A stretch of 64,000 nucleotides of DNA from Hypericum androsaemum (Eukaryota; Streptophyta; Magnoliopsida; Malpighiales; Hypericaceae). Within the stretch, counting starts at the first letter, position 1; every line of letters begins with the position of its first letter. The translations under genes were made by a program, and so were the position numbers. Below are positions 1-12,152 of the stretch, piece by piece. Under the pieces are notes generated by a model, which was not told the origin of the DNA, made no database searches, and saw only the letters and a program-made list of their open reading frames with translations. The DNA lies in NCBI GenBank assembly GCA_963995505.1, contig OZ023184.1:7642308-7706307 (forward strand). The letters are read 5' to 3'.

Positions 1-140
1 AAATTATCTGAATTTTTAGGTTGGTTAATATTTTAGTGGGGTCAATTTCTAATTTTAGCGGGGACATACATTAATAAATATACTTAGTTATCAAAAAAAA
101 ATTTAAGTGGGGGCAATTACCCCCACTCAATTACACGTCC
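1..140. other. AT-rich non-coding DNA
   Basis: No gene is seen. The stretch is AT-rich with G-tracts such as GTGGGG and looks like the edge of a degraded repeat. Confidence 0.4.
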
Positions 141-365
141 CTCCGCCCCTGCCTGGATATGACAAAATGATATGTCTGGTTATGTTAAAATGGCAAGCCT
201 GATTATGATAAAATGACATACCAAACTATGTTTTAATGGCAGACCCATTTTACGATGAAATGACATACCGGATAATGACAAATTGGCATGCCCAGTTACT
301 AAAAAATGGCATGCCTGGTTATGACAAAATGATAAATCTGATATGACCAAATGGTAAGTTCGGTT
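140..365. repeat. Degenerate tandem repeat, ~23-28 bp unit
   Basis: About eight imperfect copies of a unit resembling CCTGGTTATGACAAAATGGC follow one another, with variants such as CCGGATAATGACAAATTGGC. A related unit with ATTAAAT in place of ACAAAAT occurs at 55925-56275. No coding potential is seen. Confidence 0.65.
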
Positions 366-540
366 AATATTTGATAATCGTTATAATAATAATTAAATAA
401 TAAATCTACGATGGTATACTAATTCGATTAACTATGATATACCAATTTGATAATATTTTAAAAATACTTATAATATAAATTTTAATAATAAAAAAATTAG
501 ACACAAGAAGTTTGGGCACGCGCTTCCACGCACGCAATTA

Positions 541-1105
541 GACCACCCACATCAGTGGGTTTGGCCGATCGATCGGCCATTTTTTTATTATTCAAAAAAA
601 CCAAATAAAATGGGGAGCGAGAGGTCGATCGGTTTGCTTGCCCGATTGCCGCTCGCTAGCGAAAAACGGCCACTTGGCTTTTTTTTTCTTTACTTATTTA
701 TCTATTTAGTTCCACTTGGCATAATATTATTCGTTAAAAATAGATATTTTGGGATAATATTTTCGTGGTTATCTAAACAGACCTTATCTTTAGCAACACT
801 AAAAAAAATATGAAAATTATTATTTTTCAAATCTCTATAAATAGAGTTCAATGTTAACATATTTTTATCATTTCTGACTTCTATTTGTACCTCGAGTATT
901 TTTATCTAATTTAGTATTTCAAAAAATGATAGTAGATAATATGTGGATGAGAGAGAAATTAATTATTTATTCTGTGAACTGGCTTGCTACTGTGGGTAGA
1001 AAAATATGTAATTGGATTGGATTGGGTTAGATTGGGTATGGATGAGAGAAAAATTAATTATTTATTCCGTGAACTAATTTGGATGGTTTGTTTTTGTGGG
1101 TAGTC
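541..1105. mobile_element. PIF/Harbinger-type non-autonomous element
   Basis: The left end GACCACCCACA and the right end TGTGGGTAGTC are inverted complements with one mismatch. The left flank is TTA, the usual Harbinger target; the right flank is TCA, so the TSD is imperfect. The 3' part (about 925-1060) shares the segment TAGATAATATGTGGATGAGA with the elements at 26373-27113, 44528-45301 and 46202-46825. No transposase remains. Confidence 0.6.
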
Positions 1106-1856
1106 TCACCCCTCCCACGCCGCAGGAGTCCCCTTGGTGCCCATGACAGGCGCGCACAATTTGTCCTTTTTGCCTCTGATTTTTGACTTAATTGCAAAAG
1201 TGAAATCCCTTGCTCTTTTGGTCTGGACAGATCGGAAAAGCTCAATCCGGACTCAATCCAAGCCGAACGGATTGCACACTCTCTTAGGCAAGAATTTTTA
1301 GTTACATAAAATATTTTTTGGAAGAATCGGTTAGATAGTGGGTCCAAGATGACCAACGCTCCTATACACGTATTTTTTAAAGGAATATACACGTCTTCTC
1401 GGTAATTGTTCAAAAAAAATTTTAACTTTGTAATCTAGATTCTGGTGGTACTATAAAGGTGACAAATCTATTCTAACAAATATTTAATATTGTTAAGCCA
1501 GTAACAACTTGAATTTCAGATCTGATTATTTCTAAATTTCAATCAACATCGTTATTATATTGCAGATTTTAATTCTGATTTAGATTTTTTTCGATATATT
1601 TTAATTATATGTTACAAATATTCTTGATGCCTAAAATAAATTGATCAAATTTTTATTCTTGGAATTTTGAGTCGAGAAAGAATAGAATAAATTTACTATA
1701 GAAGTTGCGGAGGTAATGGCGGGAGGATATATACCTTCTACCGCAAACAAGTAATAAAATAATGATATTTTTATTACAGAATTAAATTTAAATATTAAAA
1801 TTTTTAAAAATATCATTACAAAAATTATTTTGAATAACGTCCTGTGTACTTCTTTC
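1106..1856. other. Intergenic, no gene seen
   Basis: AT-rich sequence with short chance ORFs on both strands. None shows domain similarity or a sensible start context. Confidence 0.4.
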
Positions 1857-2190
1857 CATAGTTTTAAAATACGGGTTTTGGTATGAGCCAGATTTTGTCC
1901 TTTTTTGATCGGACCAAACAGCTTTTATTAATTTTTTTACTAGTATTCGAATAATATGTAGACTAAACAGTCAAAATATAGGTTTTAAAATCCAAAATTT
2001 AAAAATATCAACCAATTTATAACGTATTAATTTTTTTTGTTGATTTAGAAAAATTGAGCATATCATACGACTTTTTTCTTTTAATTTTTTCTGATTTGGA
2101 TAAAATTCAGTCAGACCGGGTGATCCGAGTCAAACACCAGTATAAACTGTCTAGTCCGATCAGATTTGAACGGTCCGACCGGAAACCTTT
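1857..2190. mobile_element. Truncated hAT MITE (CATAGTTTTAAAA family)
   Basis: It starts with CATAGTTTTAAAATACGG and is colinear with the complete copy at 53478-53892, sharing the internal GACCGG-type motifs. The matching right terminus and TSD are not found, so this copy is decayed or truncated on the right. Confidence 0.55.
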
Positions 2191-3195
2191 TTACTCCTAA
2201 AAATTAGCCACTCTTTTGATCATAGTGGTGGGACTGATTAATTGATCATAGTGGAAGTCCATGATATATACTTATCATCAATGGTCATGATTATCGGGAC
2301 TTTTAATTATTTAGTCCACGAGTATTATAAGAGCGACGATACACAACTAGTAATATTAAGTGGAATGACCCATGCCAAAATTGCCAATTACAGCCTAAAA
2401 TACTCAAAAAGACAAATAGTGCGCTGCAAAATTTTCCACGAAATTAGTATCTTCAAATTCTTCGCGTGCAAGAAAAATTGGAAAATAGATAATTATAAGT
2501 GTCCATAATTAGCTAGAATAAAGAAAAAGGCTTCAAAATTCAATAATTCAAATTATCAGGTATCCATCACGATTTCGTACTTACTTCTGTGAGAACGTTT
2601 ACTTTGGAGGGTAATCAAAAAATACTTTCCAAAATATGTCATATATGGTCAAATAAACTCAAAAACAGTTTTTTTCGCCAATGCAAAAAATGCTTACTCA
2701 ATGTAAAAAATATTATCACTTAAAATAATTAGAAAGTCTTTTTTTGAGGAATTATATTATTCATCAGAAATTTTACCGGCGAAAACAAAGAAAACTAATA
2801 GGTTTTTCTTAAGAGCTGGGTCAACCTATCTTTATGGGCCTTGAATTACCTGGCCCATGGGCCTCTTGGACTAAGAAGGATAAACAAACAAATGGGCCAC
2901 CTTGGCGGAGCTTGCGTTAAGCTAAAATGGATAGTCTGTACTTCACGGAAGGCCCAATAAGCAAGGTCGTTCATTTCTCTCTCTCTCGACAATTGGAGGT
3001 CCGCTAAGCCCGAAATTAATTTGTCCAATAGCCATCTCACAAATATAACAAACAAATACTACAAATAATATAGTTAATTCTCGTTATAATTATATCAACC
3101 TCAAAATACAATATAATGTTCTCCATTTAGACAAATAATACATGTCTTGAGTTCACCTAAAACGGTGGTAATAGGAAAGAGAATCATCTCCTCAC
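2191..3195. other. Intergenic, no gene seen
   Basis: AT-rich sequence with only short unsupported ORFs. A run of GGCCC/GGGCC motifs around 2830-3010 is common in plant promoters, but no gene is attached to it. Confidence 0.35.
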
Positions 3196-3204
3196 AAAAA
3201 AAAA

Positions 3205-4479
3205 GGGAAAAATCCACTTAAGTACCCTGTGGTATCGTGAAAAATCAAGTCAGTACCCTGTAGTTTAAAACATATCAATTGAGTCAAACTTATTCCAATT
3301 AAAATTAATTAGAGGCTCGGGCAGCTACTTGAATCCTGCCCGTCATGCCCGAACCTTGCTCGGCCACATGGATCTGACAGAATTTTCTGATGATGTGGTG
3401 CCACGTGGACAAATTTCTCTTTCTCCTCTCTCTCTCTCTTCTCTTTCTCTCTCCTCCTCCTTCTTCTTCTTCTTCGCAACATTCAGATCCCAAAATCAAT
3501 TATTTTCCCAAGAACCAAATAAAAAACCCAACTTTCCCAGAAGAGGGATATGGGTATCTTCTCGGCGATGACCCACTCGCGGCATCCTCCGGCTAGCTCA
3601 TCGTCGGCGTCGAGAGTCAGTATCGCGTCGTTTACTTCCTCGTCAATGAGATCTACGTCCTCGGGATTACCGTCGCCGATGAGAGGGGTTCGGCCTTGAA
3701 AGCGACGAGTTGGAAAGAAGGGGATCGTGAGGCTAAGTCGGGCTGGGTTCGAGGTATGAGAGGGGCTTTGTCGTCACCCTCAAGGTCACCGTCATGGCGA
3801 TGAGAAGCTCGATAGCGAAACCCAGAGGCAGCCCCTTGGACAGCTTGAGCCGGGCTCGAAGCCCCAGTCGCCCATCTCGCTTCTCAAGTTGGCTTCGAGC
3901 TTGAAATTGCTTCTCAAATTTTAATTACAAGTAGTACTCTCATTCATATGACCTGATTATCACAGGAGCCTGGATAGACAGTAAGCATGTAGTTAATTAA
4001 TTGGGTGTTTCCAGAGAAGTTTCCAAAGATCGGCGAAGTCCAGCCTATGGTTCTTAGTGTATTCAATTAATTGGGTGTTTTGGCTGGAATTGATTAATTC
4101 TGTGTTCTTAATGTGAATTGATTTTCGATTCTCTGGATTAGGCATAGGTTGTCGATGGAGGTTGATTTTATTTTTGGGTGTGATGGGTTGAAGCATTTGT
4201 AATGGTTGGCTGGGTTTTTGGGACGATGAAGAAGAAGAAGAAGAAGAAGAAGAAGAGAGGGGAAGGAGGAGAGAGAGAGAGAGAGAGACCGCCATGTCAT
4301 CAAATTTTGATGATGTGGCACGTTGAGTTGGCCGGGCAGGTCGGCCAGGGTTCGGGTAGCTGCCCGGGCATCTAATTGATTTTAATTAGAATAGGTTTGA
4401 CTCAATTGATACGTTTTAAACCATATGGTACTGACTTAATTTTTTGCAATACCACAGAGTACTTAAGTAGACTTTTCCC
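3205..4479. mobile_element. Mutator-like element with host-like insert
   Basis: Both ends carry ~110-bp inverted repeats starting GGGAAAA(A/G)TC(C/T)ACTTAAGTAC. The element lies in an A-run (9 A left, 8 A right), so the TSD is uninformative, but two relatives at 42295-43086 and 54841-55524 have clean 9-bp TSDs. The interior has a CT-rich tract (about 3415-3475), a GC-rich coding-like block (3540-3900), an intron-like block (3990-4220) and a GAA microsatellite (4227-4256). Unlike its relatives, most of the core is not simple repeat, which suggests capture of host DNA (Pack-MULE behaviour). Confidence 0.75.
3597..3803 (+). pseudogene. Coding-like fragment captured in MULE
   Basis: A GC-rich open frame of 68 codons without ATG follows an in-frame TAG at 3594-3596. 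The first ~30 residues read like a conserved beta-strand-rich protein (GVESQYRVVYFLVNEIYVLG), then turn basic and serine-rich. The hydrophobic pattern resembles the longin-like N-terminus of adaptor/coat proteins, but this is a guess. It is bounded by element sequence on both sides, so it is read as a captured, non-functional exon piece. Confidence 0.35.
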
Positions 4480-6540
4480 AAAAAAAATGAGAATCTACAT
4501 AATTTTTGATATAAATTAACCAATATAAGATTATTATAGTTTAACTATATGTCTTGAGTTCGATCTCTAAAAATTATATAATATCTATAATTTTGTGAAG
4601 AGAGTTTTATCATAATTTGAGATTTAAATTAAATATAGATTATTTGATCTAATAGATGCCAAGATTTGTCCCAAATACATCTATTTCACTTGGAATAAAG
4701 TAGTCACAAAAACCTATGCGACCCTCAACTTGATGTCGCGACCTTCATTTATCTCTGTTGACTGAATTCAAGAAGTTAGTTCTTGGTTGTTCACAACCAA
4801 TGACCGACTCAGTTTAGAACTATTATGTCCATGGAAATTTCATAATGAAGGCTTTTTTAAGGTTCGCTGCTGGATTAATTAAAATGGTGTAATTGGAATT
4901 ACATTAGTTGTTACGAACCCACCGTCGGTTTAATTTTTTGCTTTTCAAACAAACAATGATGGCTTGTGCCAGTTGGGTTACCATCCCGAAAGGAATTTCC
5001 CAACAATTTTCTCACTTGCTATCTAAGCATTCTTCATGCCTCGTAACTTGCTTATTTGTCCATCTGTAATCTCTGGAGATTATATCAACGCAAGGTGGGT
5101 AGAATGGTAACGAGTCCTGCCTCGTCTTTCAGTAGTCGGTAGGTCAATTTCACCCCTGCAGAAATGGCAAAATTTTATTTAGGAGAGAAACAAAATTCAA
5201 TGCAGTCTAAACCCCAACCCGCCTAAATTTTATCGAAAAAAAAACTCTAAGGATTATCTACTTTATACTTAAAAAACCAGACAAACTACATTTTTATAGG
5301 TAAAGGGATTGCATAGATAAAACATGTTGTATAGTTATACGATACTATTGATGTATTGCATTTGTGCACATTTTGTAAAATTTTTTGATAGATAATACTA
5401 TTCTACGTATCAAAAAAATTATATGCAATGTGTAAGGGAATTCGACATGTTTTTATTTAATATAATCAAGGTAAAGCAAAATGTTTTGGTTACAAAATTC
5501 CACCGTATCGTTTGAGTGCAACAACCAGACAAAATACATAGCTAATTAATTAATCTACATTCGAAATTGGTTATTCGATTTAGTGAATGCTTGGATACAA
5601 GCAGAATAAGTTGGAAGCAAGACATCCGTTAATTAGTTTGTAAAGTTTATACCTCTACTGTAGACCAATCCATGTTTTATTTCCAAGTTTGATATGTTCA
5701 TTTATCTATTACGATGTCTCAACAATAACAAAACTAATGATAGGCAACGAATTTAGAAGTCCTCTAGAAACATAATTACAAAAATTGGGTGCCAAACTGT
5801 AGAGAAATTCCTAGTTTCAAACCACAAATTAAGTCCACCTACCAAAACCCTTGTTGGTTAAGGAATATTTAATCAATTAGATGAAAATGAGATGAACCTA
5901 GATCAGGGATTAACCTCTAGTTTCATTTGAGGATCTACAATTTGCTTAAGGAAAAACAATCACTATAATATCTTACTGTTTGCAATTTTTATCAAGTATA
6001 ATGTAATTTCATTTGTGGGTGTAAATTCTAATATTCTGAGTGAACACTATCAGACATTATTTAGGGAGAGATTCTCTAAATAGTGATTTTTATATTCGCA
6101 AGGCTTGAACCAGATCTCTTTAAATGAATCTAATTTTCTTACCAATTAGATCTACTCCCATGTATTCTCTTTTTTTTTTGTGATAGATGTTTATCAAATC
6201 GACACCATCACCAAAACAATGAAATGAAAGGCCACTCTACATTATATTTGTTGCAGTGGAGGTTAACCACGAAATACGGTATAAAGTGTGATTTTTTTAT
6301 AACGAAAAGACTAGAATATCGATAGATGAACGTAGAAAGCACAGACGAAAAAACCTACTGACTAGTGTTTGTGAGATTGTGGGGCCTCATTGAGAAGGAC
6401 ATCGAAAACTACTTGGCAAGAAGACTACAACCCGCAAATTAAAGTGAAACTTTTTTCGTTTCTTTAATATGGGAAAAAAGAGGTTTTGATGTTATAAGTA
6501 AGAAATCCAAGAAAGGTTAGGCTCGGAATGAAGCCTTGTT
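4480..6540. other. Intergenic, no gene seen
   Basis: About 2 kb of AT-rich DNA without a convincing ORF, RNA gene or defined element. It includes the distal upstream region of the laccase gene. Confidence 0.45.
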
Positions 6541-6560
6541 TTCCAAGAATCTACTCACTC

Positions 6561-6567
6561 ACCTAAC
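6561..6567 (+). promoter_or_regulatory. AC element (ACCTAAC) upstream of laccase
   Basis: ACCTAAC lies about 50 bp upstream of the TATA box and 173 bp before the ATG. This is the AC-III form of the MYB46/58/63-type binding site that controls lignin and secondary-wall genes, which fits a LAC4-type laccase. It is a single short motif, so chance occurrence is possible. Confidence 0.45.
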
Positions 6568-6614
6568 GTAGTAAAACGACATATCAGCAATTTCCCCTCT
6601 TATCTGGACTCCCC

Positions 6615-6622
6615 TTTATAAG
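6615..6622 (+). promoter_or_regulatory. TATA box of laccase gene
   Basis: TTTATAAG lies about 120 bp upstream of the laccase ATG, giving a 5' UTR of roughly 90 bases if transcription starts about 30 bp downstream. Confidence 0.5.
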
Positions 6623-6739
6623 GGCGAGGTGGCCGGTCATCTATTGCATGAAGGCAACAAGCCCTGACAGCTAAAAATAACACCACTAAACAAATATTAC
6701 AAGAGCCACTTCGAAGATTGGTAATTAAATCCAACCAAT

Positions 6740-9224
6740 ATGGATTCCAGCTTCCGGTTCCTCCTCCTCGTCTTCGCCTTCCTCCTCCCGTCTTTTGCCC
6801 AATGCAGAATTCGCAATTACAAGTTCGATGTAAGTATACATGTAACAAAAATAGTGACTGAAAGTGCCCGATTAATCGATCATCTCTTTAGTTTCGGTTT
6901 GGATGCTTGCCATCGATTTCTTTCGTCCTATTCTTGCTAGAGCTTGAAACGCATTTTATTATCTTTTTGAAGGTAGCCACTATTATCTTTTCGATGATGT
7001 TTTAATTTTGCAATTTAAATGTATAATTAATGGTTTCGGGTAACGTATGTAGGTGGTGATGAAGAACACGACCAGACTGTGTTCGAGCAAACAGATTGTG
7101 ACCGTCAATGGCCAGTTCCCAGGGCCCACTCTCTACGCCAGAGAAGGCGACAACGTCCTCGTCAGAGTCGCCAACCACGTCAAATACAACGTATCAATTC
7201 ACTGGTACGCTCGCTAATCATCGTTTTAATTTGATTAATCAGCTAATACTAGAAAAATTCCGTTAGTAAGTGGCTATAAATTTATACAAAAAATTAAAAG
7301 ATGTTTACAGAAATTTTGAACTCAACTCGAATGATAAAAGATGGGGCTAAAATTTCGGGATTGAAATATGGTGGTGGTTTTTGGCAGGCATGGAATAAGG
7401 CAACTGAGAACAGGTTGGGCCGATGGGCCGGCATATATTACACAGTGCCCGATCCAGCCCGGACAAAATTATTTGTACAATTTCACAATTACGGGCCAGA
7501 GAGGTACGCTCCTTTGGCATGCACACATCCTGTGGCTTAGGGCCACTGTCCATGGAGCCATTGTGGTCTTACCCAAGCTTGGAGTTCCCTACCCATTCTC
7601 TACTCCCCACAAGGAAGTCGTTGTCGTATTAGGTAAGCATATAGTTGATTCATACAGGTTCGAGCGGAATATCACTGTTAAAATTTTTTTTTGCGGGGCC
7701 GTTAAATGTTGTTTATTTACTCTGAATTGTTTGACATGAGCAGCTGAATGGTGGAAATCGGACACGGAGGCCGTGATTAACGAAGCTCTAAAGTCTGGAA
7801 CAGCACCCAATGTTTCCGATGCTCACACTATTAACGGACATCCAGGGACCGTCGCAAATTGTCCTACTCAAGGTAACTAAAAAAGTTATAATATTTTCTG
7901 AAATTTACAAAAATTCGGATTCAAATTTACAAATTCGCACTATCAGCATCTTTTACAAAGTTTTAGTTTGAATATGAAAATTTTAACGGGTTCAGTTGCA
8001 TGAAAACAGGAGGGTTCACACTGCCGGTGCAGAGCGGGAAAACGTACATGCTACGGTTGATCAACGCCGCACTCAACGAAGAGCTCTTCTTCAAAATAGC
8101 AAACCACAAGCTAACCGTAGTAGAAGTGGACGCCACATACGTGAAGCCATTCTCCATCGACACGATCCTGATCGCCCCGGGACAAACCACCAATGTCCTG
8201 GTCACGACCAACCAGAACACCGGCAAGTACCTCGTCACCGCCTCCCCCTTCATGGACTCCCCGATCGCCGTCGACAACCTCACCGCCACCGCAACGGTGC
8301 ACTACTCGGGTACTTTGTCCAACGCGCAAACCACCCTCACCGTCCCGCCGCCCCAAAACGCCACCGCGGTGGCCAACAGCTTCACGAACGCTCTACGTAG
8401 CCTCAACTCGAATAAATTCCTCGCCAAGGTAATCCACTGAACCATTGTCTTAAGTTTTTTGGTTGGATACGAAGATTCTGACCACGGTTGTTGCGTATCA
8501 GGTGCCCTCGAAGATTGACCACAACCTCTACTTCGCGGTTGGGCTCGGGGTCAACTCTTGCCCTAGTTGCAACAAATCCGGAAACGGAAGTAGGGTTGTG
8601 GCTAGCATCAACAACGTCACCTTCGTGATGCCGACCATTTCGCTGCTCAATGCGCATTTTTTCAACATCGGCGGGGTGTTCACCGCCGATTTTCCCGGCA
8701 ACCCTCCCAATCCTTTCAACTACACCGGGCCGGGGCCGGCGAATATAGCCACGACGACCGGGACGAAGGTGTACAGGTTGAAGTACAACTCCACGGTCCA
8801 GCTTGTGTTGCAGGATACCGGGATTATATCGCCCGAGAACCATCCGATTCACTTGCATGGGTTCAACTTCTTCGCGGTGGGCAGAGGTATCGGGAACTAT
8901 AACCCCAAGACGGATCCTAATAACTTCAATCTCGTTGACCCGGTGGAGAGGAACACCATCGGAGTGCCCTCCGGTGGGTGGGTCGCCATCAGGTTCCGTG
9001 CAGATAATCCAGGTATGTGGGTTTTTTGCACTTTTGTCGTGAAACAGGTTCCGTGGATCGAACTTACTCTGATACCGTGTTGGGTGGATGTAGGGGTTTG
9101 GTTCATGCATTGTCATCTCGAGGTGCACACGACGTGGGGACTGAAGATGGCGTTCTTGGTGGACGATGGGAAAGGTCCTAATGAGTCACTTTTGCCACCT
9201 CCCAATGATCTCCCAAAGTGCTAA
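6740..9224 (+). CDS. LAC4-like: Laccase (LAC4-type multicopper oxidase)
   Basis: A secreted laccase that oxidises monolignols with O2 in the cell wall. Seven exons can be joined: 6740-6829, 7053-7204, 7388-7632, 7744-7872, 8010-8428, 8502-9012 and 9094-9224. Together they encode 558 residues, the usual family length. Residues 1 to ~22 form a signal peptide. All copper ligands are present: HWHG 80-83, WHAH 124-127, HPIHLHG 459-465 and HCHLEVH 521-527, with Leu532 at the axial type-1 position. Residue 123 is Leu in LLWHAH, where relatives have Trp or Phe. The C-terminus [10 protein letters not shown] and the exon-5 region match the LAC4/LAC11 clade. The last intron (9013-9093) is 81 bp and stays open in frame; exon 5 has a CAG/GAG tandem acceptor. 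An AC element and a TATA box lie upstream. Function is inferred from the family. Confidence 0.93.
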
Positions 9225-10390
9225 TCATTTCTGTAGAGGAAGGAGACAGAGCTTATAACTTGAGAGAAGAAATGACGAAGGCCAAAGCTGGAGAACGAGG
9301 CTTATTGATTTAGTGTGAGATTATTATTATTATTCTAAGCCACGATATTGTTGTAAGAAACGTCAATAAGAGACCAAAAAGAAGATGGAGGGAGATTTCA
9401 ATTTGTTTCTTTTTTTTTGGGTGGAAATTTCAATTTGTTTCTTGAGTAAGTTAAGATTGTACTCGAGATAGTTTTAATAAGATTGTGGTAGCATTTATAT
9501 TGTGAGTAATTCCGAAATGCAAATGAAAATATTTTCTCAAGACTCTTGGACGGTTTCGAGTTTAGAGTAAGTATTAAAAAATAGCAAATTGATGTATCAG
9601 GTGACCTGGCTCAAATATTAGCAATAATATGACAGCAATACTCTATGGGTTTCCGCCCTTATTATTTGGTCCGGGCTCTGATGAATAATTTGATTCTCAG
9701 CCCGGATCGCAGCTGGTCGCGTAGCAATTGATGTTTGGGCCAACCGAATCAATTCTTTTTGTGGACCAGATTTAAAAAGAAGCTGAAGTCAACCGTTTTT
9801 TAGTTTGGGTTTCCATTTTTTAATCAAAGGCGGAGAAATTTCCACAAAGGCGTAAGACGAATAAGGTCCTGACGTGCATTTGAATTTTTTATTATTGCTT
9901 TTTAATTACTTTTCTTATACTATATATATGTCAAAACCCAGCTCTCTTAGGATGTAGACAAGTGTTGGGAAACTAACTTGGTCCTAATTAACATGAAATT
10001 AAAATTAAGCACCTCCACTTTTCTTCAAGAAAAAGACTATGTTCCCATGAGATCAGGTACGATTAGTCCCATCACATGGGATAAAAGGGACTGAATGAGT
10101 ACTGATGATGCTGACCTCTCATCCACCCTTGATGCAAATTGAAAGGTCAAAGCAAATGCTGATGCTAATCGCGAGTCGCATAAAAAAAACTAGTCAATTA
10201 CGGTCAAGGCAAAGCTCCGGATAGACGTGGAAGACCAAACGTGTAGACCAGTAGAATGATGTAATAATTCGGAAGTTTAGAGTTTCTAATATAAGAATAC
10301 AAGTTCGTTATGATTTTTTAGATATTCCTTAAAAAATATATTTTTAAGGTAAAGTTGTGTAACAATTTGTTGTACTATTCAGGTTGGCCA
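9225..10390. other. Laccase 3' region and intergenic DNA
   Basis: The first ~250 bases are the probable laccase 3' UTR, with AATAAG signals near 9366 and 9476. The rest is AT-rich with no gene seen. Confidence 0.4.
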
Positions 10391-12150
10391 CGAACACGAA
10401 CGCGTATACTACTCTAAAATTTACGAGGTGTTGCTGGGAAAAGAGAACAAAAACATCAGACAGATCTGGAGTGGTTGTCTTAAAGTCAGTCTATATTAAG
10501 GCTAAAATTAGAGCTATGCTACGGGCTACGCTAAGCTACGGCTAAGGAAAGGAAAAGCAATAAAGATAGAAGAGTAGTTGTGTGTTGTATTGTGGATGTC
10601 TCTCTCCGTCGCCCGAGTCCCCTTTATATAGCACGTCTTGACCTAGCTCCATCCTTCCCGAGCAAGAAATCTCGCCCAAAGTGAATATATTATTTCCAAA
10701 TAATCCCGGCCTAGAATAGGAAAATGTAAGCCGTCTTCCTCAAAAGAGCAGATCCCGTCTTCAAATAGGAAGTTTCAGACCGTGACGCCCAAGCAACCAC
10801 AGCCTAAAGAAAAACCTACCAAGTCTTGCCCGAATCTCGGGAATCCCGGCTCAATTTAGGAAAATATAAGCTGTCTCAACCTCCACGAACTTTCTATATA
10901 AGATCTTGTCTAAAGCCCGTTATCGCCCAAACAACTTACCGCCTTTAAGCACAAAGCGAACTCAAAACGGGCCCAAGCTGACGCCTTCATAACCAAAGTG
11001 GACCCGCTTCCCACTTTGAGGCCAATAACGGGAACTTCCACCCGCGTTGATTGCTTCCCGCTTTCGAGTGAGTTCCTACCCAACTGCTCTTTCCTCCCGA
11101 TTTGACCCTCATGGTGATATCATCTTCCCGCCTAGAGGCCAAAAATGGGAGCCTCGCTTCCTACCTACGAAGGCCAAATGAGCTTCTCACCTTCGGCCTC
11201 TCGCCTTCGGCCTCCCGCCTTCGTGGTCTCTCACCTTCGGCCTCTCATCTTCGGCCTCCCGCCTTCATAGTCTCTCGCCTTAGGCCTCTCGGTCGACTTC
11301 CCGTTTGGCCTCTCACTGTAGGCTTCTCGCTCGGCCTCTCATTTGGCCTCTCACTGTAGGCTTCTCGCTTTACCTCTCGCTCGACCTCTCATCATAGGCT
11401 TCTCGTTCGGCCTCTCGCTCAGCTTCTCGCCGTAGGCTTCTCGCTCGGTCTCTCGTCGTAGGCTTCTCGCTCGGCCTCTCACCTACACGAGCGAGAGGGG
11501 CTTTTCGTCTGCATGGGCCAAGCGGTATGCCTCTCCCGTCCGAGGTGAACCGAGTAGCCCAATGGGCTGTCCCAATACACCGATGAGCTCGGACCGGTCC
11601 ATACAAACTCAGAGATAGGCCGTCTTTAGTTGAGCACGATGAACAAGTTGGCGAGCTAGGCGAGCACGACTAGTAAGTTGGCAAGTAGGCGAGCGGGTTA
11701 GCAGACGAGCTCACCCCCAATCACACCAAGGCGAGAAGCTCGCTCCAAACTAGGCGAGCAGCTCACTTCCAGCTACACCAAGGCGAGCAGCTCGCCTCCA
11801 TCCATGGCAAGGCGAGCTCGCTTGCTCCACTAAGTGAGCTCGTATTCAAATAGATTTTTGACCTTTTTTTGCTTCGAATCAGAATAAATCATAAACTACA
11901 AAGTTGTAGATCCATGTCTTAACTTTCCATAGTAAGTTGAATCATTTAAATCGGAAGTTGAAGGCGGAAGCAGTGATTTTTATACCAAAATGCGACGGTC
12001 CTTAATAACGCAACGAGCACCGAAACTTGAAGGCTCGTTTTGACCCTCCTCCATGAATAACTAGGCAAGGCTCTTGCAATATAAGTTGGAGATCCATCTC
12101 TTAGTTTTTCATGGCAATAAAAATCACTCCATTATGAGGTCTGGGCAGAG
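10390..12150 (-). mobile_element. Possible solo LTR of a large gypsy element
   Basis: Read on the minus strand, there is a TATATAAAGGGG promoter-like motif at about 10618-10631, followed by ~230 bases that could be R/U5. Upstream lies a long GC-rich unit with internal repeats, and phrases such as ATGGATCTACAACTTTGTAG that are common in U3 regions of large plant LTRs. No terminal TG/CA pair with a TSD could be fixed, so the limits and even the class are tentative. Confidence 0.35.
11180..11490. repeat. Minisatellite, ~14-28 bp units
   Basis: Repeated units of the type CCTTCGGCCTCTCG and TAGGCTTCTCGCTCGGCCTC run in tandem for about 300 bp inside the LTR-like block. Long ORFs here on both strands (Ser/Leu-rich or Arg/Glu-rich) are products of the repeat and not genes. 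Confidence 0.7.
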
Positions 12151-12152
12151 TA

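Noticed and set aside
140..365. CRISPR-like repeat array
   Set aside because: Units are degenerate and contiguous without unique spacers, in a plant nuclear context.
5090..5165. tRNA-like or SINE segment (GGGTAGAATGGTAACGAGTC)
   Set aside because: No T-arm GTTC motif or cloverleaf pairing could be made.
8463..9224. A stand-alone 253-codon laccase-like gene
   Set aside because: It is exon 6, the in-frame last intron and exon 7 of the laccase gene read through, not a separate gene.
11102..11606. Ser/Leu-rich and Arg/Glu-rich ORFs
   Set aside because: Produced by the minisatellite; no domain and no start context.
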